From Fastidiosipila sp964627125 (lineage in GTDB: Bacteria; Bacillota; Clostridia; Saccharofermentanales; Fastidiosipilaceae), in the NCBI GenBank assembly GCA_964627125.1, contig CAZVJQ010000016.1, forward strand, positions 1 to 36,751: a DNA stretch of 36,751 nt, written 5' to 3'. Under the pieces are notes generated by a model that saw nothing but the letters and a program-made list of their open reading frames with translations, ran no database searches and was not told where the DNA came from. The position numbers and the translations under genes are program-made. Below, one piece after another: positions 15,512-24,627 of the stretch; position 1 is the first letter of the stretch; the number at the start of each line of letters is the position of its first letter.

Positions 15512-16918
15512 ATGGTAGTTGGAGATATGGCAATGGAGCTAGATACCGTAGTAATCGGATCAGGCCCAGGTGGATATGTTGCAGCAATTCGTGCAGCACA
15601 ATTAGGACAAAAAGTTGCAATTGTTGAAAGAGAATTTATTGGTGGAGTATGCTTAAACGTAGGTTGTATTCCTTCTAAAGCTCTTATTACAGCTGGACAT
15701 CATTATCACAATTCAAAAAATGATGGCTTATATGGTGTAAGCAATAGTGAAGTTACAATTGACTTCAAGGCAACACAAGAATGGAAACAAAACAGCGTAG
15801 TTAATAGATTAACAAGCGGTGTTGAGATGCTTCTTAAGAAAAATAAAGTTGAAATCATCAGAGGTGAAGCTAACTTCACAAATACAAACACAATTCGTGT
15901 AAGTACTGAAGATTCAGGACAAACATACAAATTCAATAATGCAATTATTGCTACAGGTAGTCGTCCAATCGAACTTCCTGCATTTAAGTACAGCAAGAGA
16001 ATTATTGATTCAACAGGTGCATTAGGATTGCAAGAAATTCCTAAGAGCATGGTACTTATCGGTGGTGGATACATTGGTTCAGAGTTAGCTGGTGTATATG
16101 CAAACTTAGGTACTGAAATTACAATTCTTGAAGGAACAAACACAATCTTAGGTGGTTTTGATAAAGACATGGTTAAACTTGTTGAGAAAGATTTCAAAGA
16201 CAAGAATGTTAATATCATTACTAACGCAATGGCTAAGAGTGCTGATGAAACAGACAAGGATGTTACTGTTACTTATGAAGTAGATGGTAAGCCTGAAACT
16301 GTTACAGCAGAATACTGTTTAGTAGTTGTTGGACGTAAACCAAACACTGATAATCTTGGATTAAAGATTGCTGGTGTTGAAACTAGCGACAGAGGTTTGA
16401 TTAAAGTTGATGCACAAGGACGTTCTTCAAACAAGAATATCTTTGCTATCGGTGACGTAGTTCCTGGTCCAGCTCTTGCTCATAAGGCAAGTTACGAAGG
16501 TAAGACAGCTGCTGCTGCTATCTCAGGCGGTAAAGATGAGAATGATTATATAGCAATGCCTGCAGTTGCATTCTCAAGCCCAGAGTTAGGTACAGTTGGT
16601 CTAAATGAAGCTCAAGCAAAAGAACAAGGTATCGCAGTTAAAGTTGCTAAGTTCCCATTCGCTGGTAATGGACGTGCTTTATCAATGGATGCAGCTGATG
16701 GTTTCGTACGTATTGTTACTGAAAAAGAATCAGGTCTAGTACTTGGTGCTCAGGTAGCAGGTGCAAATGCATCAGAGTTAATAGCTGAGTTAACATTAGC
16801 TGTTGAAGGTAGAATGAACATTGAAGACATCGCTCTTACAATTCATACTCACCCAACATTATCAGAAATGACTAATGATACTGCTGAAGCAATTTTAGGT
16901 ATGCCAATCCACATGTAA
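15512..16918 (+). CDS. lpdA: Dihydrolipoamide dehydrogenase (E3)
   Basis: A 468-residue FAD-containing disulfide reductase that reoxidises dihydrolipoyl-E2 and reduces NAD. The FAD Rossmann motif GSGPGGYVAA is at about 16-25, the redox disulfide is C47-LNVG-C52, the NAD-binding GGGYIGSELA motif lies near 183-192, and the catalytic pair H447/E452 lies in HTHPTLSE near the C-terminus. No lipoyl domain is fused to its N-terminus, unlike E3 of some Gram-positives. AAGGAGG begins just after the pdhC stop and sits 5 bp before the chosen ATG; two further in-frame Met codons follow within eight residues, so the true start could be slightly later. Last gene of the operon. Confidence 0.95.
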   Translation: MVVGDMAMELDTVVIGSGPGGYVAAIRAAQLGQKVAIVEREFIGGVCLNVGCIPSKALITAGHHYHNSKNDGLYGVSNSEVTIDFKATQEWKQNSVVNRLTSGVEMLLKKNKVEIIRGEANFTNTNTIRVSTEDSGQTYKFNNAIIATGSRPIELPAFKYSKRIIDSTGALGLQEIPKSMVLIGGGYIGSELAGVYANLGTEITILEGTNTILGGFDKDMVKLVEKDFKDKNVNIITNAMAKSADETDKDVTVTYEVDGKPETVTAEYCLVVVGRKPNTDNLGLKIAGVETSDRGLIKVDAQGRSSNKNIFAIGDVVPGPALAHKASYEGKTAAAAISGGKDENDYIAMPAVAFSSPELGTVGLNEAQAKEQGIAVKVAKFPFAGNGRALSMDAADGFVRIVTEKESGLVLGAQVAGANASELIAELTLAVEGRMNIEDIALTIHTHPTLSEMTNDTAEAILGMPIHM

Positions 16919-16949
16919 TCTTTATTACAATTAATGTGAATTAAATTTA

Positions 16950-16983
16950 AGCACTGTTTGTTTTTACAGACAGTGCTTTTTTT
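16950..16983 (+). terminator. Terminator of the pyruvate dehydrogenase operon
   Basis: AGCACTGTTTGT pairs with ACAGACAGTGCT (12 pairs, one U-G) across a TTTT loop, followed by a T-tract. It lies 31 bp after the lpdA stop codon. Confidence 0.93.
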
Positions 16984-17119
16984 GTGGGGGCTAGACGTTG
17001 CGGTTGGTGTTGTGACTATGGTCTTGAGTTTGTTAAATGTACCAACTTTATCAAACTCGAACAATTATTTCGTATTTTGTTTGTTTTTGTCTATCTACTC
17101 AATAATTGGCCTCATAAAC

Positions 17120-17203
17120 ATTCTTAGCAAAACCCACACATGCAAAAACCCCGTTATCCTAGTGGACTCCGGGGCTCACAACTTAATTATATTCTTAGCA
17201 AAA
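17120..17203. repeat. 13-bp direct repeat flanking the lepA terminator
   Basis: ATTCTTAGCAAAA occurs at 17120-17132 and again at 17191-17203, on either side of the lepA terminator. The spacing is 71 bp. It may be a small local duplication; no mobile element is visible. Confidence 0.5.
17143..17175 (-). terminator. Terminator after lepA
   Basis: On the minus strand CCCCG and CGGGG form the base and TCC/GGA an inner helix, followed by TTTTTG. It lies about 35 bp past the lepA stop. Confidence 0.75.
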
Positions 17204-17209
17204 ATCTTC

Positions 17210-19027
17210 CTACTTATCGTCATCCAATTTCAAGACACTCATAAATGCTTCTTGTGGGATTTCTACGCTACCAACTTGACGCATTCTCTTCTTACCTTCT
17301 TTTTGAGCTTCAAGTAATTTCTTCTTACGAGTAATATCACCACCATAACATTTGGCGATAACATCTTTACGGAATGCTCTAACAGTTTCTCTTGCGATAA
17401 CTTTTCCACCAATAGCAGCTTGCACTGGAATCTCAAATTGATGTCTTGGTATTTCTTCACGTAGAATTTTAACCATTCTACGACCACGTTGCTCGGCCTT
17501 CTCCTCATGAACGATCATACTTAAGGCATCTACATTATCTCTATTAACTAAGATATCTAACTTAATTAATTTAGATGGAGCATAGCCATCTAGCTCATAA
17601 TTCAAGGATGCATATCCTCTTGTACTAGATTTCAACACATCGAAGAAATTGTAGATAATTTCGTTAAGTGGCATTTGGTAAGTGATTTCAACAATTCTAT
17701 CATCTAGATAATTCATGTTGATGTACTCACCACGTCTCTCCTGACAGATCTGCATGACGCTACCTGTATATTCTGTAGGAGTCATAACAGTAGCCTTAAC
17801 TATAGGTTCTTCAATTCTTTCAATTTGTTCTCTTTCAGGTAAGTTGGCTGGGTTAGAAACCTCAACCATTTCACCATCTTTTGTATAAACATGGTAGATA
17901 ACTGATGGAGCGGTAGAAATAATATCTAGATCGAATTCTCTCTCTAATCTTTCTTGAATGATTTCATAGTGCAATAATCCTAAAAATCCACATCTAAAAC
18001 CAAATCCAAGTGCTGCTGACGTTTCAGCTTCAAAGGTAAAGGAAGCATCATTAAGTTGCAATCTTTCCATTGCATCTCTTAGGTTTCCATAATCTTTATT
18101 ATCTGTTGGATAAATTCCTGTATAAACCATTTGCTGAGCTGGCTTATATCCAGGCAGTGCTTGTCTTGCAGGTTTATCAGCATGTGTAACTGTATCACCG
18201 ATTGCTGTGTCATGAACATCTTTAATAGATGCGATGATATAACCTACATCCCCTGCTTCTAAAATATCTGTCTTAGCTAGCTGTCCAGCCTTAAAATCAC
18301 CAACTTCTGTAACAGTAAATTCTGCTTCAGAGTGCATCATTTTGATCTCGTCGCCTGCCTTCACCTTACCGTCTTGTACACGCACATGTACTACAACACC
18401 TTGGTAAGTGTCATACTTAGCGTCAAAGATTAATGCTCTTAATTCTGCATCTTCATCACCATCTGGTGCTGGTAAGTGGTCAACAATTTTTTCTAAAACT
18501 TCTGTGACATTTAGATTTTCTTTTGCTGAAATTAGAGGTGCTATATCTGCTTCAATCCCGATAACATCCTCAATTTCTTGTCTTACATGCTCTGGTCTTG
18601 CGGAAGGTAAGTCGATTTTATTAATTACTGGCAACACTTCTAAGTTCATCTCCACTGCTTGGTAAACATTAGCTAAAGTTTGTGCTTCAATACCTTGCGC
18701 AGCATCTACTACTAAAATAGCACCGTCACAAGCAGCTAAAGATCTAGATACCTCATAGCTGAAGTCAACGTGCCCTGGTGTATCTATTAAGTTTAGTTCG
18801 TATATTTCACCATCTGTATGCTTGTAAAACATTTTACTGGCTTGAGCTTTTATCGTAATTCCACGCTCACGCTCAATATCCATATTATCTAAGACCTGAG
18901 ACTGCATCTCACGCTTAGTTAAAACCCCTGTATTTTCCAATAATCTATCGGCCAAAGTCGATTTACCATGGTCAACATGGGCAATAATACTGAAATTCCT
19001 AATATATTTTTGCCTATCTTGGCTCAT
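17210..19027 (-). CDS. lepA: Elongation factor 4 (LepA)
   Basis: A 605-residue translational GTPase of normal length that back-translocates or rescues stalled ribosomes. The P-loop region is AHVDHGKSTLADRLL (15-29), followed by DTPGHVDF and NKIDLPSA as G3 and G4. Domain II, two EF-G-like domains and the LepA-specific C-terminal domain (GGDITRKKKLLEAQKEGKKR) are all present, the last distinguishing it from EF-G and TypA. The gap to lepB upstream is 58 bp without a terminator, so it is probably the last gene of the pncA-hisS-aspS-lepB-lepA run. The only AAAGGA ribosome binding site is 14 bp from the ATG, longer than usual. Confidence 0.97.
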   Translation of the reverse strand: MSQDRQKYIRNFSIIAHVDHGKSTLADRLLENTGVLTKREMQSQVLDNMDIERERGITIKAQASKMFYKHTDGEIYELNLIDTPGHVDFSYEVSRSLAACDGAILVVDAAQGIEAQTLANVYQAVEMNLEVLPVINKIDLPSARPEHVRQEIEDVIGIEADIAPLISAKENLNVTEVLEKIVDHLPAPDGDEDAELRALIFDAKYDTYQGVVVHVRVQDGKVKAGDEIKMMHSEAEFTVTEVGDFKAGQLAKTDILEAGDVGYIIASIKDVHDTAIGDTVTHADKPARQALPGYKPAQQMVYTGIYPTDNKDYGNLRDAMERLQLNDASFTFEAETSAALGFGFRCGFLGLLHYEIIQERLEREFDLDIISTAPSVIYHVYTKDGEMVEVSNPANLPEREQIERIEEPIVKATVMTPTEYTGSVMQICQERRGEYINMNYLDDRIVEITYQMPLNEIIYNFFDVLKSSTRGYASLNYELDGYAPSKLIKLDILVNRDNVDALSMIVHEEKAEQRGRRMVKILREEIPRHQFEIPVQAAIGGKVIARETVRAFRKDVIAKCYGGDITRKKKLLEAQKEGKKRMRQVGSVEIPQEAFMSVLKLDDDK

Positions 19028-19085
19028 GTATTTTCACATATTCCTTTCGTAAGTAAAATTAATTCAAATTTAATTGGAAGCTGTA

Positions 19086-19811
19086 TTAATCTACAGCTCC
19101 AAAATCAGATAGAGGCAAGATTCTAATCCACACTCTTCCTCTTATATTCTCTTCAGAAATAGGACCCATAATTCTTGAATCTGCACTATTAGATCTATTG
19201 TCACCTAAGACGTAGAACTCACCATCACCTAGTGTCAATGGGCCTTGCCAATCTACTGGAGCATCTGTATATGAACCATTATCTAGGTAATTTTCTTCTA
19301 AAGTTTCACCATTTAGAATTACTCTTCCATCAGCAAAATCTATAGTGTCTCCAGGTAAACCAATTACTCTTTTAACGATTAGCTCTTCTTCTTGGCTAGC
19401 AATAGTGCTTGTGTCAATAGTTATAATTTCACCTCTAGTTAAATCTGAGAAATTAACTGTGAGCTTGTCTACTAATACTTGGTCCTCATTATGTAGTGTT
19501 GGTTCCATAGAACGGCCAACTACTCCACTTCTTTGTATTACAAATCTGCTTAATAGCAATCCTAAGATTACAGCAACTAGAATATATCTAATCCAGTCCC
19601 AAAGTTCTAACAAAACTGAAGTTCTATCATTAGCTGCATAAATATCTTTATCTGCTGCTAAGAGTTCTTCTTCTGGATCTGCCACTCTCTTAGGTGATTC
19701 AGGAATATAATCTTTCTTAGGAGTATATTGCAATCTAGGGCTTCTTACCCCAGATTGTTTATCTTCTAAGTTATCTATATTCTGATTATAGCCTTCTTGA
19801 GATTTATTCAT
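19086..19811 (-). CDS. lepB: Signal peptidase I
   Basis: A 241-residue membrane serine peptidase that cleaves signal peptides of secreted proteins. A single membrane segment (about 73-92) precedes the catalytic Ser101 in GRSMEPTL; the Lys of the Ser-Lys dyad is K147 in ELIVKRVIGLPGD, and FYVLGDNRSNSADSR forms the last conserved box. The cytoplasmic N-terminus is about 70 residues and rich in charged residues, much longer than in typical Gram-positive enzymes such as SipS. GAGGG precedes the ATG. Pairing of lepB with lepA echoes the classic lep operon, though here in the order lepB-lepA. Confidence 0.94.
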   Translation of the reverse strand: MNKSQEGYNQNIDNLEDKQSGVRSPRLQYTPKKDYIPESPKRVADPEEELLAADKDIYAANDRTSVLLELWDWIRYILVAVILGLLLSRFVIQRSGVVGRSMEPTLHNEDQVLVDKLTVNFSDLTRGEIITIDTSTIASQEEELIVKRVIGLPGDTIDFADGRVILNGETLEENYLDNGSYTDAPVDWQGPLTLGDGEFYVLGDNRSNSADSRIMGPISEENIRGRVWIRILPLSDFGAVD

Positions 19812-19906
19812 TCTACCCTCTTACCAATACTTATTAATTATCATTCATTAAGGAGCTATTATATTACACTAAATCAAAAAATTAAGTGATTTTAAAGTGT
19901 ATGCTC

Positions 19907-21718
19907 TTATTCTTCGCTTATTTCTTCTTCTGGTAATTCTACAGTTTCTGGATCTACCATTAGACCTAACTCTTCAAATTGAGCAGGAGCAATTTCGCCA
20001 GGGGCTTTGGTCATAAGGTCTTGAGAAGTTTGTACTTTAGGGAAAGCTATAACATCTCTAATATTATCTGTCTTAGCTAATAGCATGATGAATCTATCTA
20101 GACCAATTGCTATACCACCATGTGGAGGTACACCATAGTCGAATGCATCTAGTAAGAATGAGAATTGCTCATATGCTTCTTCCTTAGTGAATCCTAGTAA
20201 GCCAAACATTTTATTTTGTAGATCTTGGTCATGGATACGAATACTACCACCACCTAGTTCATAACCATTCATGACCATGTCGTAAGCCTTAGAACGTACT
20301 TTACCTGGGTCAGTATCTAACAAGTCAATATCTTCATCCATAGGGGATGTGAATGGGTGGTGAACTGCTGTATAGCGTTCTTCTTCCTCATCCCAATCGA
20401 ATAGTGGGAATTCAGTAATCCAGACTAATTTGTTGGTGTTTGTGTCAAATAGTTCTAATCTCTTAGCTACTTCAACTCTCAAGTGACCTAGTGCATCGAA
20501 TACTACCTTCTCATTTGTATCTGCAACGAATAGTAGTAAGTCGCCATCTTTAGCATCTGTTAATTCAACTAATTTTGCTTGAATGTCTTCATCTACAAAT
20601 TTCTTAATTGAACCACTCCATGCATCGTCATTTACTTTCATCCAAGCGACTCCGCCTGCACGATAAGTCTTAACGTAATCACTCAATGAATCGATATCTC
20701 TACGACTCATGCTTGCGCCACCAGGAACATTGATTAAGCGAACACTACCTCCGCCTTCAATAGCACCAGTGAATACCTTGAATTCACTATCTTTAAATAA
20801 GTCAGAAACATTGCATAGTTCTAAACCAAATCTCATGTCTGGTTTATCTGAACCAAAACGCTCCATAGCTTCTTTCCAAGTTAATCTTTCGATTTCACCA
20901 ATGTCTTCATTTTGGAATCTCATAAGCACTTCTTGGAAGTAAGGTTCTGCAAGTTCAAGAACATCTTCAACATCGACGAAACTCATCTCAATATCGATTT
21001 GAGTAAACTCAGGTTGTCTATCTGCTCTTAAGTCTTCGTCTCTGAAACATTTTGCAATTTGGAAGTAACGGTCAAATCCAGCTACCATCAATAGTTGCTT
21101 GTAGATTTGTGGGCTCTGAGGGAGTGCGAAGAATCTACCATTGTAAATTCTACTTGGAACTAAATAGTCTCTTGCACCTTCAGGTGTGCTCTTACCTAAC
21201 ATTGGAGTTTCAATATCTATGAAAGCTTCTTCTTCAAAATATTGTCTTGTGAAATTTGAGAAGTCAGATCTTAACTTAAAGATTCTTTGCATGTCTGCTC
21301 TTCTTAAGTCTAAGTATCTGTGCTCTAATCTCAAGCTCTCTTTAACATCACTATTTTCTTCAATATAAAATGGAGGAGTCTTAGCTTCAGATAAAATTCT
21401 AATCTCTTCAACTAATACTTCATATAGACCTGTTTCCATTTCAGGGTTTGGGTCTTGGCGCAAACGTAATGTACCTCTAACAGCAATTACAAACTCAGAT
21501 CTTAATTTACCAGCTTTTTCATGAGCTTCGGCAGGTGACTCGTCATCTACTACTAATTGAAGTAAACCTGTTCTGTCTCTAAGTGTGATAAATGCTAGAC
21601 CACCTAAGTCACGTTGTTTTTGTACCCAACCCATTAGGACCATTTCTTGTCCTAAATCCATCTCATCTATTTGAGTTGCATAATGTGTACGTTTTAAACC
21701 CTTGATTGTTTCTGCCAT
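19907..21718 (-). CDS. aspS: Aspartyl-tRNA synthetase
   Basis: A 603-residue class II synthetase of the bacterial type. An N-terminal OB-fold anticodon-binding domain (GWVQKQRDLGGLAFITLRDR) is followed by the catalytic core with motif 2 (QIAKCFRDEDLRADRQPEFTQ region) and motif 3 (GIAIGLDRFIMLL); the GAD insertion expected of bacterial AspRS is accommodated by the length. The ribosome binding site GAGGGA is formed by the last codons and stop of hisS, only 4 bp away, so aspS is translationally coupled to it. No T-box leader is present in front of this pair. Confidence 0.96.
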   Translation of the reverse strand: MAETIKGLKRTHYATQIDEMDLGQEMVLMGWVQKQRDLGGLAFITLRDRTGLLQLVVDDESPAEAHEKAGKLRSEFVIAVRGTLRLRQDPNPEMETGLYEVLVEEIRILSEAKTPPFYIEENSDVKESLRLEHRYLDLRRADMQRIFKLRSDFSNFTRQYFEEEAFIDIETPMLGKSTPEGARDYLVPSRIYNGRFFALPQSPQIYKQLLMVAGFDRYFQIAKCFRDEDLRADRQPEFTQIDIEMSFVDVEDVLELAEPYFQEVLMRFQNEDIGEIERLTWKEAMERFGSDKPDMRFGLELCNVSDLFKDSEFKVFTGAIEGGGSVRLINVPGGASMSRRDIDSLSDYVKTYRAGGVAWMKVNDDAWSGSIKKFVDEDIQAKLVELTDAKDGDLLLFVADTNEKVVFDALGHLRVEVAKRLELFDTNTNKLVWITEFPLFDWDEEEERYTAVHHPFTSPMDEDIDLLDTDPGKVRSKAYDMVMNGYELGGGSIRIHDQDLQNKMFGLLGFTKEEAYEQFSFLLDAFDYGVPPHGGIAIGLDRFIMLLAKTDNIRDVIAFPKVQTSQDLMTKAPGEIAPAQFEELGLMVDPETVELPEEEISEE

Positions 21719-21722
21719 TTTC

Positions 21723-22994
21723 TTATCCCTCTATTAAATAATTTTTAATTGCTTCAATATCTTCTAAATTAAATGTTTCTTCTGGACTATCTTTATCGAT
21801 TAAGCTTCTAATACTTGCCTTATTTTCAGCAAGTTCTTCCTCACCTAAAACCATAATATTATCGTAGCCATTCTTACCAGCATATTTCATCTGCGCTCTA
21901 AGTGAACGTCCTGTCAGTTCATAACCAACAGCAACACCCGATTTTCTTAAATCCTGAGCTAAAACTTGCGCCTTAGTAAATGACTCATCTCCCATACTGG
22001 CAATGAATAATTTAGCATTTGTTCTATCATTCTTAAGAACACCTTGAGCTTCAAGTTCTAGTAATAGTCTCTCTTCTCCAAGGGAAAAGCCAAGCCCAGG
22101 AGTACTCCTTCCACCTAATTCTTCAACTAAGTAGTCATATCTACCACCAGCACAGATAGTTCCTTGAGTACCAACATTGTTAGAAATAAACTCAAATACA
22201 GTTCTACTGTAATAGTCTAAACCACGAACTAATCTTGGATTGACTGTATATCCTACACCAAGACTATCTAATGTTTTCTTAAGTTCTTGGAAGTGGACAT
22301 CGCTCTCTTTATCTAAGTATTCTAAAATGCTTGGAGCATCTTTAGTAGCTACTTGACACTGCTCATTTTTACAGTCCAATACTCTTAATGGATTTTCTTC
22401 CATCCTATTTTGACTATCTTCACAGAGCTGATCTTTTATTGGTCTTAAGAAACCTAAGAGTTCTTCTCTATAAATTAGACGGCTCTCAATTGTACCTAAG
22501 CTATTTATTTCTAAGTTAATTTCTTCTAGTCCAAGTTCTCTGAAGTAGTGATCTAGCATTGCAATTAGCTCTGCATCTACTGCAGGCCCTTCTGCACCAA
22601 AAATCTCTGCTCCTAATTGGTGGAACTCTCTAAATCTACCCTTTTGAACATTTTCGTATCTAAATGCAGTAATTGCATAGTAAAGTTTAACTGGGAAAGC
22701 TAGTGAATTCATTCCATTTTCAATGAAACTTCTAACAACTCCTGCAGTTCCTTCTGGTCTTAATGTTATAGAACGATTTCCTTTATCCTCGAAAGTGTAC
22801 ATTTCTTTTTGTACAACGTCTGTCGTACTACCAACACCACGAGCGAAAACCTCTGTATGTTCAAATGTAGGAATCCTTATTTCCTCATAACCATATAATT
22901 TACAAATATCTCTATAGACATCTTCAATATATTGCCATGCACTGGTAACATCAGGTAATAAATCCTGTGTACCCTTAGGTGCTGAATATGCCAT
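21723..22994 (-). CDS. hisS: Histidyl-tRNA synthetase
   Basis: A 423-residue class II synthetase of standard length. Signatures are the N-terminal APKGTQDLLPD, motif 2 with FRYENVQKGRFREFHQLG, the histidine-A motif GLDYYSRTVFEF and motif 3 around STPGLGFSLGEERL, followed by an anticodon-binding domain of about 95 residues. GGAAGGGG lies ahead of the ATG in an 18-bp gap after pncA, so hisS is probably read from the pncA promoter. hisS-aspS adjacency is common in Bacillota. Confidence 0.96.
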   Translation of the reverse strand: MAYSAPKGTQDLLPDVTSAWQYIEDVYRDICKLYGYEEIRIPTFEHTEVFARGVGSTTDVVQKEMYTFEDKGNRSITLRPEGTAGVVRSFIENGMNSLAFPVKLYYAITAFRYENVQKGRFREFHQLGAEIFGAEGPAVDAELIAMLDHYFRELGLEEINLEINSLGTIESRLIYREELLGFLRPIKDQLCEDSQNRMEENPLRVLDCKNEQCQVATKDAPSILEYLDKESDVHFQELKKTLDSLGVGYTVNPRLVRGLDYYSRTVFEFISNNVGTQGTICAGGRYDYLVEELGGRSTPGLGFSLGEERLLLELEAQGVLKNDRTNAKLFIASMGDESFTKAQVLAQDLRKSGVAVGYELTGRSLRAQMKYAGKNGYDNIMVLGEEELAENKASIRSLIDKDSPEETFNLEDIEAIKNYLIEG

Positions 22995-23012
22995 GTTTTC
23001 CCCTTCCTTAAC

Positions 23013-23588
23013 TTAAGCTTCTAATACTTCTACTTCTTGTGACTGCAGATTTGCAAGTGCAAGTTCGGCTCTATTTCTATCTACATATGCAGTCATGTTT
23101 TTATATATTCTAACTTTAAATCCTGCTTCCAATGCATCTAGAGCAGTTTGTAAGACACAGTGATCTGTTGCTATACCAACTATATCTACAAGTTCGATTT
23201 CTTCATCTTTTAGAATATCTAATAAACTCTTATCTACTTCTAAGTCATGTCCTTCAAAACCTGAGTAAGCTGGAATTCCATGTCCCTTCTTAACTTGATA
23301 GTTAAAATCACTATTTTGTAATGGCTCTGCTAGTTTAGCACCATCTGTATTTGCAATACAGTGCGCTGGCCAAGAGTCTACAAAATCAGGTTCATCTGAG
23401 ATATGTCCACCATTGTCATGGTTTTCCTTATGCCAATCTTGTGTTGAAATAATGCTTGTGTAATCATCTCTGTTTTCTAAGATAAACTCTCTTACATCTG
23501 CAGCTACTTTCTTTCCGCCTTCACAGGCTAGTGAGCCACCTTCAACAAAATCATTTTGTACATCTACAACAATTAATACTTGCTTCAT
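23013..23588 (-). CDS. pncA: Nicotinamidase / isochorismatase family hydrolase
   Basis: A 191-residue cysteine hydrolase expected to convert nicotinamide to nicotinate in NAD salvage. The catalytic triad is visible as D9 in VVDVQNDF, a lysine in VKKG (K100 or K101) and C144 in IATDHCV. The metal-binding group is D51-W-H53 and a later histidine. The start at 23588 is preferred over an upstream in-frame codon because GAGAGGA lies just before it and the upstream residues do not resemble the family. A TATAAT box at 23635-23640 and an ACAATATTGT palindrome at 23606-23615 lie in front. First gene of the pncA-hisS-aspS run. Confidence 0.88.
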   Translation of the reverse strand: MKQVLIVVDVQNDFVEGGSLACEGGKKVAADVREFILENRDDYTSIISTQDWHKENHDNGGHISDEPDFVDSWPAHCIANTDGAKLAEPLQNSDFNYQVKKGHGIPAYSGFEGHDLEVDKSLLDILKDEEIELVDIVGIATDHCVLQTALDALEAGFKVRIYKNMTAYVDRNRAELALANLQSQEVEVLEA

Positions 23589-23605
23589 AAGTATCCTCTC
23601 CAGTG

Positions 23606-23640
23606 ACAATATTGTACTCTCACATATCTTATTAATTATA
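23606..23640 (-). promoter_or_regulatory. pncA promoter -10 and leader palindrome
   Basis: A perfect TATAAT on the minus strand (23635-23640) is followed by a 10-bp palindrome, ACAATATTGT (23606-23615), between it and the pncA ribosome binding site. The -35 region is poor. The palindrome could be an operator or chance AT-rich symmetry. Confidence 0.35.
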
Positions 23641-23794
23641 GTACAGACTAGCAATTTTATCATGTTTAGATGAGCATGGCATGAAGTTTGGGGGCTTTGG
23701 CAAAAGGATCGCAAAAAGTCGCTGTCTAGTACATTCAATACAGTTTTTAGCAAGTCCTAAACATATAATATGTAAGTTAGGAGAATTTTTAAAT

Positions 23795-24544
23795 ATGAAA
23801 GTTGAAACAGTTAAAAAGAAATTAGGAAATATTCCTATCTTGGAGATTTATCCAGAGGGAAAGAAAAATGAGAAGCTTCCATTTTTGATTTACTATCATG
23901 GGTGGCATTTGAATAAAGAAATTGTTATGACACAGGGGCAACTCTTCGCTGCTGAGGGCTATAGGGTAATTATTCCAGATGCTATGAATCATGGTGAGAG
24001 AAAAACTGAAGATTCTAGGATTCCTTCTATCACCTTTTTCCAAAGCATACAAACCAACTTACTCGAATATTCTTACATTGTGAATACTTATAGAGAAGCT
24101 GGTTTAGCTGGTGAGAATATTGCTGTAGGTGGAATTTCCATGGGTGGATTTACTAGTTTTGCTCTACTTACACATAACCCTGAGATTAAGGCTGCAGGTA
24201 TCTTAATGGGTACACCTGACATTAAAGGTTGGCGTGAGATGGTTAAGAAAAATGTTGCTAAAGTAGGAATTTTCTTGCCTGATGATTACGATGATCTAAC
24301 TTCATGGATGGATAAATATAACTTAGTAGATCAGCCAGAGAAAGCTAAAGGTACTTCTCTTTACATCTGGCATGGTGCTCAGGATTTAAGAGTTCCAATT
24401 GAACCTGCTCAAAAGTTTGTTGCAGATAACCCAGATTTAGATATTCAATCTAGATTTGATATGGACCAAGAGCATTTAGTTACTCCTCCTATCACAAGAG
24501 AGCTTAGAGATTTTTATGCTAAGCATAGACACAAGTTGCTTTAA
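23795..24544 (+). CDS. Alpha/beta hydrolase (dienelactone hydrolase / esterase-like)
   Basis: A 249-residue soluble serine hydrolase. The catalytic triad is clear: nucleophile S115 in GGISMGG, D197 in HGAQDLRVP and H227 in QEHLV. YYHGWHLNKE near residues 33-42 supplies the oxyanion region. The pattern resembles acyl-peptidase or YitV/YhfR-type small esterases of Bacillota; the substrate cannot be told. The start at 23795 follows TAGGAG by 11 bp and a TATAAT at 23764-23769; an in-frame longer form from 23681 would include the promoter and lacks family similarity. Divergent from pncA. Confidence 0.82.
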   Translation: MKVETVKKKLGNIPILEIYPEGKKNEKLPFLIYYHGWHLNKEIVMTQGQLFAAEGYRVIIPDAMNHGERKTEDSRIPSITFFQSIQTNLLEYSYIVNTYREAGLAGENIAVGGISMGGFTSFALLTHNPEIKAAGILMGTPDIKGWREMVKKNVAKVGIFLPDDYDDLTSWMDKYNLVDQPEKAKGTSLYIWHGAQDLRVPIEPAQKFVADNPDLDIQSRFDMDQEHLVTPPITRELRDFYAKHRHKLL

Positions 24545-24627
24545 ACTTAGGATTAACCTGAGTTTGTAAATGACAAGATTGGCTTTTACCATTAAAATGA
24601 ATAGTAGTTTATTAAGGGATGATAATT

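Noticed and set aside
17026..17058. GAGTTTG/CAAACTC inverted repeat between the PDH operon and lepA
   Set aside because: Short arms, long loop and no T-tract; likely chance in AT-rich DNA, and both neighbouring genes already have better terminators.
22995..23012. Possible T-box leader for hisS-aspS
   Set aside because: Only 18 bp separate pncA and hisS, and no T-box sequence or specifier hairpin is present there or before pncA.
23589..23753. Longer N-terminus for the nicotinamidase
   Set aside because: The extra 55 residues do not resemble the family, and a good ribosome binding site precedes the internal ATG at 23588.
23681..23794. Longer N-terminus for the alpha/beta hydrolase
   Set aside because: The extension contains the probable -10 box and lacks family similarity; TAGGAG precedes the internal ATG.
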